The notes below the pieces were generated by a model. It searched no databases, had not been told where the DNA came from, and worked only from the letters and a program-made list of their open reading frames with translations. From the NCBI GenBank assembly GCA_003550325.1, contig QKWP01000674.1, positions 59,791 through 123,790 on the forward strand: 64,000 nt of DNA, written 5' to 3'. The position numbers were made by a program, and so were the translations under genes. The stretch's first letter is position 1. Every line of letters starts with the position of its first letter. Shown here piece by piece: positions 1 to 11,999 of the stretch. This DNA is from Gigaspora rosea (taxonomy: Eukaryota; Glomeromycota; Glomeromycetes; Diversisporales; Gigasporaceae).

Positions 1-72
1 AATTAAAAAAATTTTTTTAAACCTAAATTTACATTTATTAGCACAAGTATCTAACGAAAATGCTATAATTTT

Positions 73-220
73 TTTTTTAACTTGAAGCTCTCAACTAGCT
101 CTACATGGTGATAGAATTACTTTTTTTCAATAGTTTATTAAAATCATTCAATTATTACATAAATATTAAAAAATAGCTCTATTACCATGTATATATAATT
201 GAGAGCTTCAATTTAAAAAA
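73..220. repeat. Short foldback (MITE-like) element
   Basis: Two arms of about 50 bases face each other: the left arm contains TTGAAGCTCTCAACTAG followed by TACATGGTGATAGA, and the right arm contains the complement of TTGAAGCTCTCAATTA and TACATGGTAATAGA. Homopolymer A/T runs flank both ends. No coding capacity is visible and I could not define a target-site duplication. Confidence 0.6.
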
Positions 221-1596
221 AATTTTTATGTACATTTGTCAGATGCTTGAAAATTTAATTTAATACGGCCTATAAAAAATCCGAAAATAATGATCTTCAT
301 ATATATATAACTAACGTTTGATTTAATTAGTTTAGTGCGCACCCTAGTGTAACACTATTATATATACCCAATTGCTTCGTTTGACCAATCGGATACCTCC
401 GGGTGACTAATGTAAATCCATCGGGGTAATATCGAATAAATGTGTCAAAAAAAAATCAAAAAATAAATAAAAGTAAATTTAGAAAAAAATTAACTGAAAA
501 ATGTAATAAACAAATCATACACTTAGTACGTATATAAATACGTACACAAAAATTATTAAAGGAATTTTTTTGGATAATATGTATAATATGTGACCTCACA
601 CGCGTCGCCCAAAGTCTTGGCAAAAAATCTCTATGCGAAGAAAGAAACTAGGTAGATACTGTTAGATATGATAATAAACAAAAAAAAAAAAAAATTAACT
701 TCACACGAATTCATTTATTTTCGATATGAGAAGAAAGGATAATAATTTTATCCATCAATCGTTATAGGTTTTCATCATAGTTTTACCTTTCACCAATTCG
801 TTTTTTAAAAACCAACAAAAGTTGTTTCGCACATATTATGATGTGAAGCCATTCAATTTTTTTAATACTGGTTTATTTATTTGTTTATTCCTTGATAACG
901 ATAAGTTTACACTTTATGCATTATCTTGCAGGCACTATTGTAACTAACCTCCAATAATTTCTAAAAGAGGTAACCCGTTGGAAAAACCTTTATCCGAGTT
1001 ATCCGAATAAATTACTATTACATTCGTCATGTGATTCTTGTTTTACAAATCAAAATAATCAATTTAAAAATTATCTGACTTTTTATGGGTCATTCGAATT
1101 GGTTCGTAGATCTAATTACATCTCATCTCGGCGAAATGTGAATCATTCAAATTACAATAAAAATTTTCAGAAAATATGTAAAATTATTATTCAGAATAAC
1201 TTAATAAATTCTGACTTTTATATGATGCAGCAAAGTTCTTTTTTCTTGACACAACGTTAATTAAGGCATTACTATTATACGAATAAAATTTATCGGTATT
1301 GGAAAAATTAAATCCGAATGTCATCTTTGTATGCATAATCCTAATGACTTGACTAACTTTGATTATTCATAAATATATAACAATTATTTACACTTACTTA
1401 TGAGTCATTTACAAATTACCAAAAAATTTTTGATGGCTGATAATAACAGAAATTTAGTTATCCGACAAACTCTTATGATCATGAATGTATTTCTTTCCAT
1501 TATTTTTTTCATGTGTTACGAAATAATCACGTTTACTTGAATTAAAACTCAGCCGACAACTCCCTACCAATCATGATCAAAATTGTCGGATAACAC
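221..1596. other. AT-rich intergenic stretch, nothing recognised
   Basis: No open frame with protein-like composition, no tRNA-like boxes and no clear repeat boundaries. Homopolymer A and T runs are frequent. Confidence 0.5.
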
Positions 1597-1725
1597 CATT
1601 ATTGGGCAAATTTTTGAATAACTCAACCGGGCAAATGATTGGCTGACACGTGCCGCTTTGAGACACATGCTCATTTGCCCGATTGAACAAATTTACCGTT
1701 ATTCAAAAATTTTTGCCCAATAATG
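1597..1725. repeat. Foldback MITE, family A, copy 1
   Basis: Starts CATTATTGGGCAAATTTTTG and ends with the complement of CATTATTGGGCAAAAATTTT, a TIR of about 26 bases around a GC-richer centre. A second copy lies at 60866-61006 in the opposite orientation. The flanks GATAACAC and TATAC recur, swapped, around the second copy, so the true element probably extends a few bases past these coordinates. Confidence 0.7.
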
Positions 1726-1811
1726 TATACTTATTAAACTTTTTTTAATTGAATAGGCAATTTTACCAGTACAGACAAAATATACGACACTGGGTCCAGG
1801 TGTTCTGTTAC

Positions 1812-1931
1812 ATATATATATTATATGTTGTAAGTGGGAAATTCTTGTGTTAAATTAGAATTTTAGTGGTGAATTTATGTATCTAAACCTATACCCTAAC
1901 CCTATTTTAACTTACAACATATATATTTAAA
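1812..1931. repeat. Short inverted repeat around ATGTTGTAAGT
   Basis: ATATATATTATATGTTGTAAG on the left is answered by CTTACAACATATATATT on the right, about 120 bases apart. A CCCTAACCCTA telomere-like string lies between. It may be a small MITE or chance in AT-rich DNA. Confidence 0.4.
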
Positions 1932-2400
1932 GTACAATTTCACTTATATTATAAGATAAAGCACATGTATGTCGTGAATAAGGTTATTTTTATTATTGGA
2001 TCTTAAAAAAAATTTGAGCATAATAATAAAGGTGTGATTGACTAAAAAATTCAATAGGTATTTCGAATAACTGTTCTTATTACATAAAAAAATTTTTACA
2101 ATGTAAAAATAATTTAACGATTAATGCCAAATTCAGATTCAGATATGCCAGCGAAAGAAAAAAAAAAACCGAACCGAAAAAAAAATTTTATCGAAAAATT
2201 TGCCACCGATTGTGAGTCATCTAATCAATAGACTTCATGTAAAAATTGTTATTTTAATCGAAAACGTGCATTATTTTAATAAATAATGATAAATTTAAAA
2301 TGGGTTTGAATGGGTTTAGACGTAATGTTTAAATCGATAATAAATCTGTTATTAAAATTTAAATTTGAGATCAAATACTGTATTATCTAAATTTGATAAA

Positions 2401-2407
2401 TGATTTA

Positions 2408-2438
<31 letters not shown>

Positions 2439-2440
2439 TG
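2401..2440. repeat. (TTA)n and (TTTA)n microsatellite
   Basis: TTATTATTATTATTATTA followed by TTTATTTATTTATTTA. It lies directly after the stop codon of the minus-strand small ORF at 2436-2627, so it would sit in that gene's 3' untranslated region. Confidence 0.85.
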
Positions 2441-2627
2441 GGAAGCGCGTTCCCGTATTAACATCTGGTACCGTTTGATTTGCAGTACTTTGCGATTTCG
2501 GAAACGGATCATGTCCTTTGACCAAAATTTCGCACCATTGAACAGGGTTTTCTATGATTGGATTTGCGTGAATGATAGGAAATTGAGGACCTATCGCTTG
2601 AGCTGGAGGGTTTGCGGGATTATTCAT
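2436..2627 (-). CDS. Hypothetical 63-residue protein, proline/asparagine-rich
   Basis: I do not recognise this protein. A complete small frame starts ATG AAT AAT CCC and ends at TAA after a sequence rich in Pro, Asn, Gln and Ile, beginning MNNPANPPAQAIGPQFPII and containing EILVKGHDPFPKSQ. Base composition is clearly less AT-rich than the surroundings, and codon use is mixed rather than A/T-run driven, which suggests real coding sequence. Upstream on the same strand (about 2640-2830) are TATAAA-like strings and a pyrimidine tract around 2702-2722, compatible with a promoter and 5' leader. No signal peptide, membrane segment or motif is visible. It could be a complete microprotein or the first or only surviving exon of a longer gene. 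Confidence is moderate to low without transcript data. Confidence 0.4.
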
Positions 2628-2827
2628 GATTATTAAGTGTTTGTTTTTTTTTTTTTATTATTTTGTTTTAAGAACAGAATCTTTATTCTTTTGTTTGATT
2701 TCGAGAGAGTGGGAGGGAGGGGCAAATTTCCACATTTTTATATCGATAATTTTATTAATTTTATATTACAGCATAATGTCAATTGTGAATAATATTCCAT
2801 TTATAGCCGTTTTCTTTATTTATTAAA

Positions 2828-3239
2828 AATACAATAATATTGTTGTTGAACATTGTCAAGGAGTAGAGATGCTATCACCTAATTCGGCTTATATAGAGCC
2901 GAATGATCTTGTGTATATAACTGTTGTTCATTGATAAAAATATATATATTATAATTTATACAGTATAATTTAAGTCGGCGTTTAACTGTTTTACCGTTTT
3001 ACCGTTTTTGATTGATACCTGACTAATAAAAAATTAAAGATCAGTTACTCGCTAGTATTAACTATATAAGTAATTTCCTTTTTGAGATATTTTGTCTATT
3101 TTTGGAAATTGTCATTATTCGTATTGTCTACTATATACATTGTTTAACGTATACACATAATAATTGTAATGTTTATGCATGCACATCACTAAAAATGACA
3201 ATTTTATTTTACCCTAAAAGGTAAATTACTATTTAGGAA
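2828..3239. other. Intergenic stretch with a short palindrome
   Basis: At 2882-2904 ATTCGGCT and AGCCGAAT form a hairpin around a TATATAG loop. Otherwise there is AT-rich sequence with a short TTTTACCG repeat near 2990. No gene recognised. Confidence 0.4.
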
Positions 3240-3465
3240 ATTACTTATTTCTGCAAGTGATACCAACTCAAAAAAGGAAAAAAATAAAATTTTCGAGTAA
3301 TTTTTTTTTTTTTTTAGTACCTAAAGTTTAATTTTCATATGCAAGATTTGTGAAAAAAAACCCCCTCGCTCTCATGTTACACTAATGCTACCTGCACCCG
3401 ATCTTATGATCTAAATATGAGAATTTCCTTTTGAGTTTGTATTACTTGTCAGAAATAAGTATATA
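3240..3465. repeat. Foldback MITE-like element
   Basis: TACTTATTTCTGCAAGTGAT and CCAACTCAAAAAAGGAAA on the left pair with TTTCCTTTTGAGTTTG and ACTTGTCAGAAATAAGTATA on the right, giving arms of about 40 bases with a few mismatches. A T-rich and C-rich centre has no open frame. Confidence 0.55.
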
Positions 3466-6277
3466 CGATTTAAGGCAAGAAATGGACTCAACAAAAAATC
3501 TGTTAGGTCAATAATAGAGTACAACGAGATGATTGAGTACGCCCTTAGTCAATTCCCAAAATAGGCAATAACATAATTGGCATTTTCTGCACAATATTGT
3601 AAATATATTACGTATACGTCAAGTAGTCTAGATTCTCTTTGCCATATGACGCCTATAGTACTCGAAAAAAACTGACAAATCTATTTTGGATCGTATAAAA
3701 CGGGATTTCTTTACACAAATTAATCAAATTTGATAAACCCGACGAGGCAAAAAAAGAAAAAAGTGAAAAATATAAAAAAATGGCAGCCTAAACCTATGTT
3801 AGGGCATTAATAAAGAATGTAGAGGAGGAAATTTTACCTATATAAATGTACCTAATCTTGCCTAACCCTAACATAAAATGGGTTACCGGTAACTCTAAAT
3901 TTAATTTGTCCCTCCGATCCGCTTTAGGCATCCCTATATATGGTTATGTGGTGTTTAAATTACTTGCATGATTTCATTGTTTGGATCGTACAGTTTTTTT
4001 TTTTTTTTTGCAGAATTCTATCGCCATGCTTGTCATAATTTTCTTACAATTCCAAAAAAAAAATTTTCGTAACGTACACTTGTTCAAAAAAAGAATAAAT
4101 TAGGCGTACAGACAACTTTCATGTAAAGTTTTAAATCTGAGATAGATTGAACAGTAAATCCAGACAATTGAAAAAGAAGTTTAAAATTCGAGATATGTTG
4201 AACAGTAATTCGAAAATTTTTTTTTAAAAAATAAAACTTTTTAACTATTAAACTACTAAACATAAAGCTAAAATAGATTTATTTGTATAATAAAATAACT
4301 GTTAAATGACAGATGATATCTGACAACTTTCTAATCATATTATGTTTAAAAATAGATCCAAAATCTATGGATGTTAAGTAGTTAGAATAAAACTGCATTG
4401 ACTCTTTTGGGAATCAAAAAGTTATCGTTTAACCAAAAACCAGTTGAACTACCTAATTGGTTTATTGCATCTGTTGATATGTCAAAAAAACTAAATCTTA
4501 AAAAAAACAAAACTATATATATAATTATATATTACATAATTTATAAATATCTTTTAATTATAAATCGTTTTATACAAATTTAGAAATGATTTCATGCAAT
4601 TAGTTAAACCCAGTTTATAACTGTTTTTAATGAGTTAACATCCTTACTGAAATCGAACCATTTGATATAGACACTGCAATTAACACCAATTCAATATTCC
4701 GGTTTGAGTATACACAATCAATAATATAACGAATAACGAATATATAACATTACTGTAAATTATTTATTTCCGCAATGATAGGTTTCCAAATTTTTCTCTG
4801 GCTGCACCCAAATATAGAGCTTGAATGATAAAAAATAAAAACACAAAAGATTATTTGTTTCCGTAATATAATTGTTGTTCTCTTTAATTATTTTTCGGAG
4901 TCTCAAATCCGAAAAATAAAATTTTCTTTTACGAATTTTATTTATTGTATATGTTATTCGTATCATTGATATGTTGATATGCGCATAAAACATAATAATT
5001 TTGCAATTTTAGAAACTTGTATTAAAGATACTGAACAAACAAATGTTAATAAAAATAGCCTGAAACAAAAAATCAATGACATTAACAAATGAATACCTTT
5101 TTGATTGGTTTAATTCATTTTAAAAATTAATGATTCAGATTATTTTAATGGTACTTCATTAAATGCTTGAAATGTGTACACATTGACAATGGTTACCGTG
5201 TAAATCGGTATTGTTATATTATAAAATCTTATCTTTTTTTTCAGATTTATTTTTCTTTTAATCGAAATAAAAGTGCATTATTATTAAAGAAGCATAAAAT
5301 TAAATATAGCACCGTTTTTTTTTTTGTTGTTTCAAAAAATTTTAATTATTCAATAATCCGTTTGTCGAATGTATCGTAGAAATTTAATTTTTATTAAGGA
5401 AAAAAAACAAAGCAATTGACAAAGAAATGTTATGAATATTACACAATTCGTCAACTCATTACCTTAATGCATGCATGTTGCAACTCCAGTTAGGAATAAC
5501 CTGTGATGTGACGTATACATATTTCTGTATTTATCTGTATGCACTGCATGTCGGAACTCATTTATGCATTTTATTGGTTGAGATTTTTTTGTGATTATTT
5601 ATATGTCACCATCTTTTAAAATATGACATCTTGGTTAGGATTAGAGTTAAGTTAGAGAGCAAAGTTATACCATATTTTGCAGGGAATTTTTTTTTGTCAG
5701 TACACAAAGGACAAAAGGTGATTTATTATGTGAAATTTCGATATTAATGTGATTTTTCGTAGCTTTTACGTTACACAATCTCTTGTCCTCATGACTGATG
5801 CTAATTGGTTAGAATTGGAACTTTCGGAGCTTTTTGGTCGACTCCTGAGCTAAAATTATCGGGATAAAGGTCTTGCAAACAAGAACACAAAAAGTTAATA
5901 TTTACTATCTAAAACACTGCATTAAACTCATTAAACTCAACATTAGAGGGATACTTTAACAATAGAACATCGAATTGTCTTTTTATTAGGGTAAATTTCA
6001 CTTATTATACGTGTAAATTTAATTTCATAAGGTAATTTTCTAAAATTTATTAAATTCTATTCATCTTCACTATTTTTAAATTTTTTATTACCGGTATTAT
6101 TGACTTAAATTCGAAGCTTGTTCAATTTTCTGGGGATGGTAAATTTGTCAAATGAAAGATTGACCATAAAGCAAATTTTATCACTAGAGTTTGATATATT
6201 TTCAAATAGTTACATTGTATATTTTCCGAAAGAAGCTAAATGCCGATTAAATTGACTGGCATTATAACTAATGCCAA
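3466..6277. other. Long AT-rich intergenic region
   Basis: Both strands contain only short frames dominated by Ile, Lys, Asn, Phe and Tyr codons, as expected by chance in AT-rich DNA. I see no protein motif, tRNA or defined repeat. Confidence 0.45.
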
Positions 6278-6547
6278 CTAATCTTGTCGGGAAATATTGT
6301 AGCTCAGAGAACTTGAATTACATTTGATAGTATAGTATAATGGTAAGTATTCAAGGACTTGAACAAATATATTGATTAGAGAATACTTTCCATAATCTTC
6401 GGCCGTCAATTTCGATGTTTTTTTTGTTAGGGATCTGTTTAAACTAAACATGCGTAATGTTTCACTTGAGCATCTAATGTCATCATTATGTGCATTTAGC
6501 AGCTGATAATGCAGTGTCCGGCCTGTTTCTAAGGTCACATTCCTCAT
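6278..6547 (-). CDS. Possible small ORF or first exon, unrecognised
   Basis: An 89-codon frame opens at an ATG and its first half has mixed, protein-like composition (MRNVTLETGRTLHYQLL, then SLTKKTSKLTAEDYGK). The second half is AT-rich and chance-like. A possible splice donor GTATTC follows the codons for DYGK near 6390, so the true coding part may be just the first 52 or so codons of a spliced gene. I found no matching downstream exon, no motif and no membrane segment. Treat as tentative. Confidence 0.22.
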   Translation of the reverse strand: MRNVTLETGRTLHYQLLNAHNDDIRCSSETLRMFSLNRSLTKKTSKLTAEDYGKYSLINIFVQVLEYLPLYYTIKCNSSSLSYNISRQD

Positions 6548-7706
6548 TGTGTGTCTGAAGTAGCGGTTTAAGTTTTAAGCTGATTAAAATAACTATAATT
6601 TAGATGTATTAACCAAAGATGCTGCGAGCATATATTGCCGACTATATTTGTATGTATGTAACTTAAAATTTATAAATACTGAATTGGCCTGAAATAGTTT
6701 TATGTAAATCTTTGAAATCAGGTTCTAAAATTCCAATTCTCTCAAGATAATAATCCCAATTGAACTGAAAAGAAAAATTATAAAAGATATGGAGACAGTG
6801 AAATCATGATAATAATTGAAATTTTTTTAGCAGCACTCATTAAATGTTATGGCATTTCAGTATGCAAAGAATTTCTATATATCATAATAAGGTACACGGA
6901 AATATAAGGATATTAGTAATAATAATCCACTATGTTCTTGGCATAGTGATCGGGATTAATGAAACCCATAGAGATTGGTTCTTTCTCAATTGTACAGGTA
7001 GTTTTTTTTTGTTGTACATATCTATGAAATGCATTTGTTAAAAAAAAAAAAAAATAAAATAAAATAAGGCCATTAAAGTAAAATAATTTTCGGACTTTCG
7101 CAAATCTGTTTTCAAGTTTCAGGTGTACATATGAATTAATTTTTTTGTGTTTGTTTTTTTTTTTTTACTGTACTGTTAATCAATTCTCTAAAAATACTAT
7201 AATTTAAAATTTTAAATTAAAATAGTTAAAAAAAATTGAGATTCTCAATTATTTAATTAACTGCACGGAAAATCTCATAGAAAAAAAAAACAACAAAGAA
7301 CTACAAAGATTTTCCTGAAACTCATCTTTATAATTGAAATGTTTCCTGTTATACAGTTATAATTGAATGTTTCTAATTCGTTCATCATTGGATTTTATTA
7401 TATGAATAATAAGTCTTTCTTAAAGAATAAAAATACTGTTTATAATAGATGCAGCAAAATATTTTTGCAATTTTGTTTATGAGAATCTTGGAATTAATTT
7501 ATGAGAATCTTGGAATTAGTTTAAGAATTATTTGACATAAGCTCTAGGCATCCTTTTTACCTTTTTTTAACCGTTACTTTATTGTTATTAATTATTCAAT
7601 GCCATTCAATATAATCTGAATAATAATAAGATTACTTGCATTTTCTATTGAATAATTATATTATGACTAAATTCGCAGACTTTTTCATCGCTATTATATA
7701 CTAGAA
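6548..7706. other. AT-rich intergenic region
   Basis: Homopolymer-rich DNA. A direct repeat TTTATGAGAATCTTGGAATTA occurs twice in tandem near 7477-7517. No gene seen. Confidence 0.45.
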
Positions 7707-7851
7707 GCATGGCTAAAAATTCCTATGATTGGCTAAATAAATATTATGATAATAAATATAAACAATATAAACAAATTTATCCAAAATTGGATTAGATACT
7801 TTCATCATTATACATATTTATTTATCCAAATCATAGGATTTTTAACCATGC
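7707..7851. repeat. Foldback MITE, about 145 bp
   Basis: Left arm GCATGGCTAAAAATTCCTAT plus GATTGGCTAAATAAATAT, right arm the complement GCATGGTTAAAAATCCTATG plus ATTTGGATAAATAAATAT. The arms are about 38 bases with three or so mismatches, so almost the whole element folds into a hairpin. No open frame. No clean target-site duplication found. Confidence 0.7.
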
Positions 7852-8807
7852 AATAGCCTAATAAATAATTAATTTGACATACTTTGATCATACAATATAA
7901 GCAAGTTCGTGTTTCAGAAATAATGCATAAGTTTTATACTTTCAAAAAATTATTCTTAAATATAAAAAACTTATTTGAAAATACTTTAATTACATGCATA
8001 ATAATAATGATGGTTACCTTTTTTTCAACGTGTTCGAATAAAAGAAATTGCACAACATTATTGGCATGGTATGAACAGCGCTAGAATTAAGATATTTGTA
8101 GAATTAGGGCTAATATTGATATACCTAATCTTCTGTCATCCACTTCTCCCAATAAGTTGTACCGTCATTAACCTTATGATGTCCAATTATCCTAAGTAAA
8201 AATGCTAATGATTTAAATCAGTTCAGAAAAGTATCAGTGGTTTTAATGGGTTATTTGTCATTATTGAAACTTGTATATTCGGACTAGTTTATTCAACTTA
8301 ATATGGAATAATTTTTATTTTATTCTTTTTGTTAATTTTTCGGAGAATGCGCGTATAAGGAATTATAAACTTATTTAGATCTCCTAAAGAATTAGAAATT
8401 TGTTGATTGGTACTTGAAAGTTGAATGAAGTAAACATAATATTATTGATTTATAGGAAAAGTTTCTGCACTTATAATTGGAACTATAAAATTTTTTCTTC
8501 ATCAACAGTCGATTCATCGAATTTATTTAACCGGTATCACATAGAGTTAGGATTAACATTTGATTAGTTGCAGGTATACATTTTTAATAAATTGTCACCT
8601 GGCGTGATATTGGCTAAATGTTCTGTCGATGAAACAATTGTCAGTGAAGAAAGGCGGATTCAAAATTTATATTTAAATAATTTGCAGAGAAATATAGATG
8701 GCAATTGTATATAAAAACTGGCTTATAACCCGTGAAAGTTTTAAAAAAGAATTTTTTTTTTTTATTAAAAAAAAAAAAGTATTGAATAAAAAAGAAATAT
8801 TACAATT
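7852..8807. other. AT-rich intergenic region before the 8808 ORF
   Basis: No recognisable gene. A-rich tracts directly precede the ATG at 8808 and could be a 5' leader. Confidence 0.4.
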
Positions 8808-9038
8808 ATGAACAATATCACTAACCAGACAGTTAATAATCAACACTTAAGACTTCGAAACATGGCAATACACGTAAATTCATCCATCAGTATTCCTAAT
8901 GTTAATCAGGAATATGCGAATTTTTTAATAGAAGGCACAAATCTGTATATCGGAGCGCAAAACGAAAGTGATCATACAAATCCAACACAGCACGATAAAT
9001 TTTCGGTTGCTTTATTTTTAGGAACTCCTTTCAAATAA
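8808..9038 (+). CDS. Hypothetical 76-residue protein, Asn/His-rich
   Basis: Unrecognised. It starts MNNITNQTVNNQHLRLRN and ends VALFLGTPFK with a TAA stop. Composition is more even than in chance frames of this AT-rich window, with Gly, His, Pro, Glu and Asp well represented, and there is one Met start behind an A-rich leader, which is common upstream of fungal starts. No signal peptide, membrane helix or known motif is visible. It could be a first exon: TAAGTGAAT at its end would also read as a GTGAAT splice donor, in which case the protein continues downstream, but I could not identify a following exon. Low to moderate confidence. Confidence 0.35.
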   Translation: MNNITNQTVNNQHLRLRNMAIHVNSSISIPNVNQEYANFLIEGTNLYIGAQNESDHTNPTQHDKFSVALFLGTPFK

Positions 9039-9457
9039 GTGAATTATATGATTTGTGTAGGATTCTTATTCTTAAATTATTATTTTTTTTAAACATCGTA
9101 TATCAAATGTAATAATTCATTAGTAACTAATTAGATAGAAATGAAATTAATTGAAATTATCATAATTGTGGTAAATTTTAGTATTCTTATCCTTCTAAAA
9201 TCTTGTTTTCAGTTTCTTTTTTTTTCTAGTATTATCTTCATTAGTTATTTGATATACATCCTGTATATTTTATTTTTATGTAATGTATACACAAAATAAC
9301 TTTAGCCACCAAATTTAAATATTTAGTCCTTCAAATTAAATTTAATTAACAAATTACATATTTAATAACTTAAAATACCAAATTCTAAATAATCTTTTTA
9401 TATCTTTGATTTAAACTAATAATCTATCTTTCTTAATCTTGATATATTTATTAAACA
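9039..9457. other. AT-rich intergenic stretch
   Basis: No gene, tRNA or repeat boundary recognised. Confidence 0.4.
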
Positions 9458-9465
9458 TATAAATT

Positions 9466-9746
9466 CAGTGTTGGCATTTGGACTATGCCCAATAAAAATT
9501 TTATTTGGACATGGACAAATATGGACATGGACTAATCCAAATCGTGTCCATGTCCATATCTTTTCTATATTGAAATTTTCGGAATATTCCGGACTTTCGC
9601 CAAATTTTAGCCTCAATTTTGGTTTATATTCGGAATATTCCGGAGCTGTGGCCTATGCGTTTTATTTGGACTAAGTGTCTTATGTCCAATAAAATAATAT
9701 GGATAATATGGACCATATTGTCCATGTCCATATTTTGCCAACACTG
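9466..9746. mobile_element. hAT-like MITE, 281 bp, with 8-bp TSD
   Basis: Ends are CAGTGTTGGCA and TGCCAACACTG, a perfect 11-bp terminal inverted repeat, flanked on both sides by the direct repeat TATAAATT (9458-9465 and 9747-9754). A CAGTG start and an 8-bp duplication are the classic signature of hAT transposons. Inside are many copies of ATGGACATGGAC and its complement GTCCATGTCCAT plus two GGAATATTCCGGA motifs, so the centre also folds back. No transposase, so it is non-autonomous. Confidence 0.9.
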
Positions 9747-9754
9747 TATAAATT

Positions 9755-11406
9755 TATTATAATTATGCATCTTAATCCGGATAGCATTTATTATTTTATC
9801 GAAACATTATTAATAGTCAAAATTTTAAGGAATAATCTAGACAGCGCCCCCGTGCATTTTGTATCCCTAATGTACTAATAATTAATTCAACCTGGAATTA
9901 GGTTAGGGTTAGGATTAGTATCAGGATTAATACGAAATTGCGAAGTACAACAGGGGTTACCAGATAAAATTTCGAGATGTAAAATTAGAGGGCACAAAGT
10001 GCATATGGTACTGACTAGTCCAGTCTTTTAAAAATATTAAATTCATTTTTAAAACAAACAAAAAATAATATGACTGCGTGAAATACATTTCGGAGGTGGT
10101 TACATTATTGATGCAATCAATACCCAAGTAATATCTAAGTAATCCAAAAAAAATATGAGTTTTACTCTTTCATATCCATATTCTGGCCTAATGTAATTTG
10201 TCTAGTATAAAATTTATTCGTACCTCTAACTTAGCATAGGAGTATAGTAGGAAAAATTTTAAAAATTTAAAAATATATGCTATTACATAAAAAATTAATG
10301 CATACTATAATTGTTCTTAGCTTCTTCAAACACTAAGTGTTCTAATTTCTTTTGTTTTTTTTTGCCAGATTCATTTTTATAAGCATCCAAATATTTTTAA
10401 TCAGGTTTATTTAGATGACACAATAGCCAGATAAAACTTTCATATCATATTTTCTTTTTATGTCTTTGCAATTTTTGAATAGTGTTTTGGATTTTTTTTT
10501 ATTTTTTTAAAAAAAATCTAATTATTATAATAATTGCTAAAAAGGTTTACAAAAAAGGGCTAAAAAGCTATTTTATACAAAGTAGTTATATTAAGTTTAT
10601 ATGGGCTTGGTGCTACAAAAAGAGGGTAAATCGACAAATAAGAAGATTTCAGAAAATCAATTTTTACTTTATAAATATGGGACTTTCTAAGTATCTTTGC
10701 CAGAGATATATAAGTTATATATCTCTGGCCCTTGGACCAATTAAAAAAACGCAAGTATCATATGACAAAGCTTTTTTTTGGTCAATAACCTGATATTGAA
10801 CAATACCTCCAATCTAAAAACTAATTGTCTCTGAGTATGAGATGGGCATGCGCGGAATCTGTACGTAATCCCGCACATGATATACTGAACCTATATGTAT
10901 GTACATACCAATTATCATTATTGTTATAATTGGCATTATATGCATGTGTACCAAAACTAAGAATTTTTTCTGCACTAACACCTTCACATATACAATCATC
11001 AAAAAGTAACTTAAACCAGCACCCATTAGCAAAAGAAATCAGAAAAATGGTTGTCTCTCTTTAAACCAAACCTATATATGAATACTTGTTTTTTGGACTT
11101 GAAAAAAAATTGTGATAACAATGGCCAGTATGTAACTAGAAGTAATGTCACAAGTACGACTTCCTCATGATAAGATTTTGACCTGTTTAATGCTATACAA
11201 TTAGCAAAATTTACAAAAAATAAAAAATCTATAAACCAATCTAAATCTTTGGTAGAATGTAATTTTTCTTAATATTTGCTAATATATTTACTATCAGTAT
11301 TGGCATTGAACATATATCCAATACCAACACTGTATACAATGTTTTATATAAAGCTAATAGCCATCTTTAATATTTAAGAACTAGAACCTAAATACATATC
11401 GGACCC
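9755..11406. other. AT-rich intergenic region with decayed repeats
   Basis: Around 9890-9970 is a TTAGGTTAGGGTTAGGATTA string followed by AAATTGCGAA and ACAACAGGGGTTAC. The same arrangement recurs near 15715-15860 and 46690-46770, so it is an interspersed repeat with telomere-like words. At 10699-10729 a perfect 14-base hairpin (GCCAGAGATATATA and its complement, 3-base loop) is present. No gene recognised. Confidence 0.5.
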
Positions 11407-11535
11407 CAAGACCCTACCTGAATCTGAAGTCCCATTGTAACCTGAAACCTCATTAGAACTTGAAACCCCATTAGAACTTGAAACTCTATCAGAACCTGAA
11501 TTCCTATTAGAACCTGAATCCTTATTGGAACCTGA
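11407..11535 (+). repeat. 24-bp coding-like minisatellite
   Basis: Five to six copies of a 24-base unit of the type GAACCTGAATCCTTATTG. Read on the plus strand it gives an eight-residue repeat (L-E-P-E-x-x-L-L), interrupted by one TAA in an early unit. No initiation codon or flanking domain is visible, so it is either a decayed low-complexity exon or a simple minisatellite. Confidence 0.6.
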
Positions 11536-11999
11536 GGAATTAAGTAACTCATTTTTTAAGCATGATTAGAATTATACCTTTCTTGATGCCTTCAAATATA
11601 TTGCTAATCAATATGCTAAAGTGAGTAGGTTTAAAGTGATTTTTTTAAAGAATAACAATTATAGCAATGGTTGTGTACTACTAAAGTTTTTGCTTGTGAT
11701 TACTCTGGTATATACAAAATCTAAATAGACCCAAGCAAGAAAGTCAGAAACAAAGTATCAAAAAAATATAACTGCACCTGATTTGTTCATTTAATTATAA
11801 CCCAAAAGACAATAAATATTACTTATTCTACCTCAAAGTATACATATTTAATCTAGTAATCATGAATTAAAAAAAAACAGAAATTTTAATGCCATAAATC
11901 CAAACTCTTTATATAATAAAATATGAACTAGCTGTAAAGACATGGGTAATAAAAAATGTAGTTTATCATATAGAGTATAAATGCTAAATATTCTAAAAA
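11536..11999. other. AT-rich intergenic stretch
   Basis: No gene or repeat boundary recognised. Confidence 0.4.

Noticed and set aside
10482-10793. 103-codon plus-strand frame
   Set aside because: Composition is the Phe/Ile/Lys/Tyr pattern of random AT-rich DNA and it runs through a perfect hairpin. No motif.
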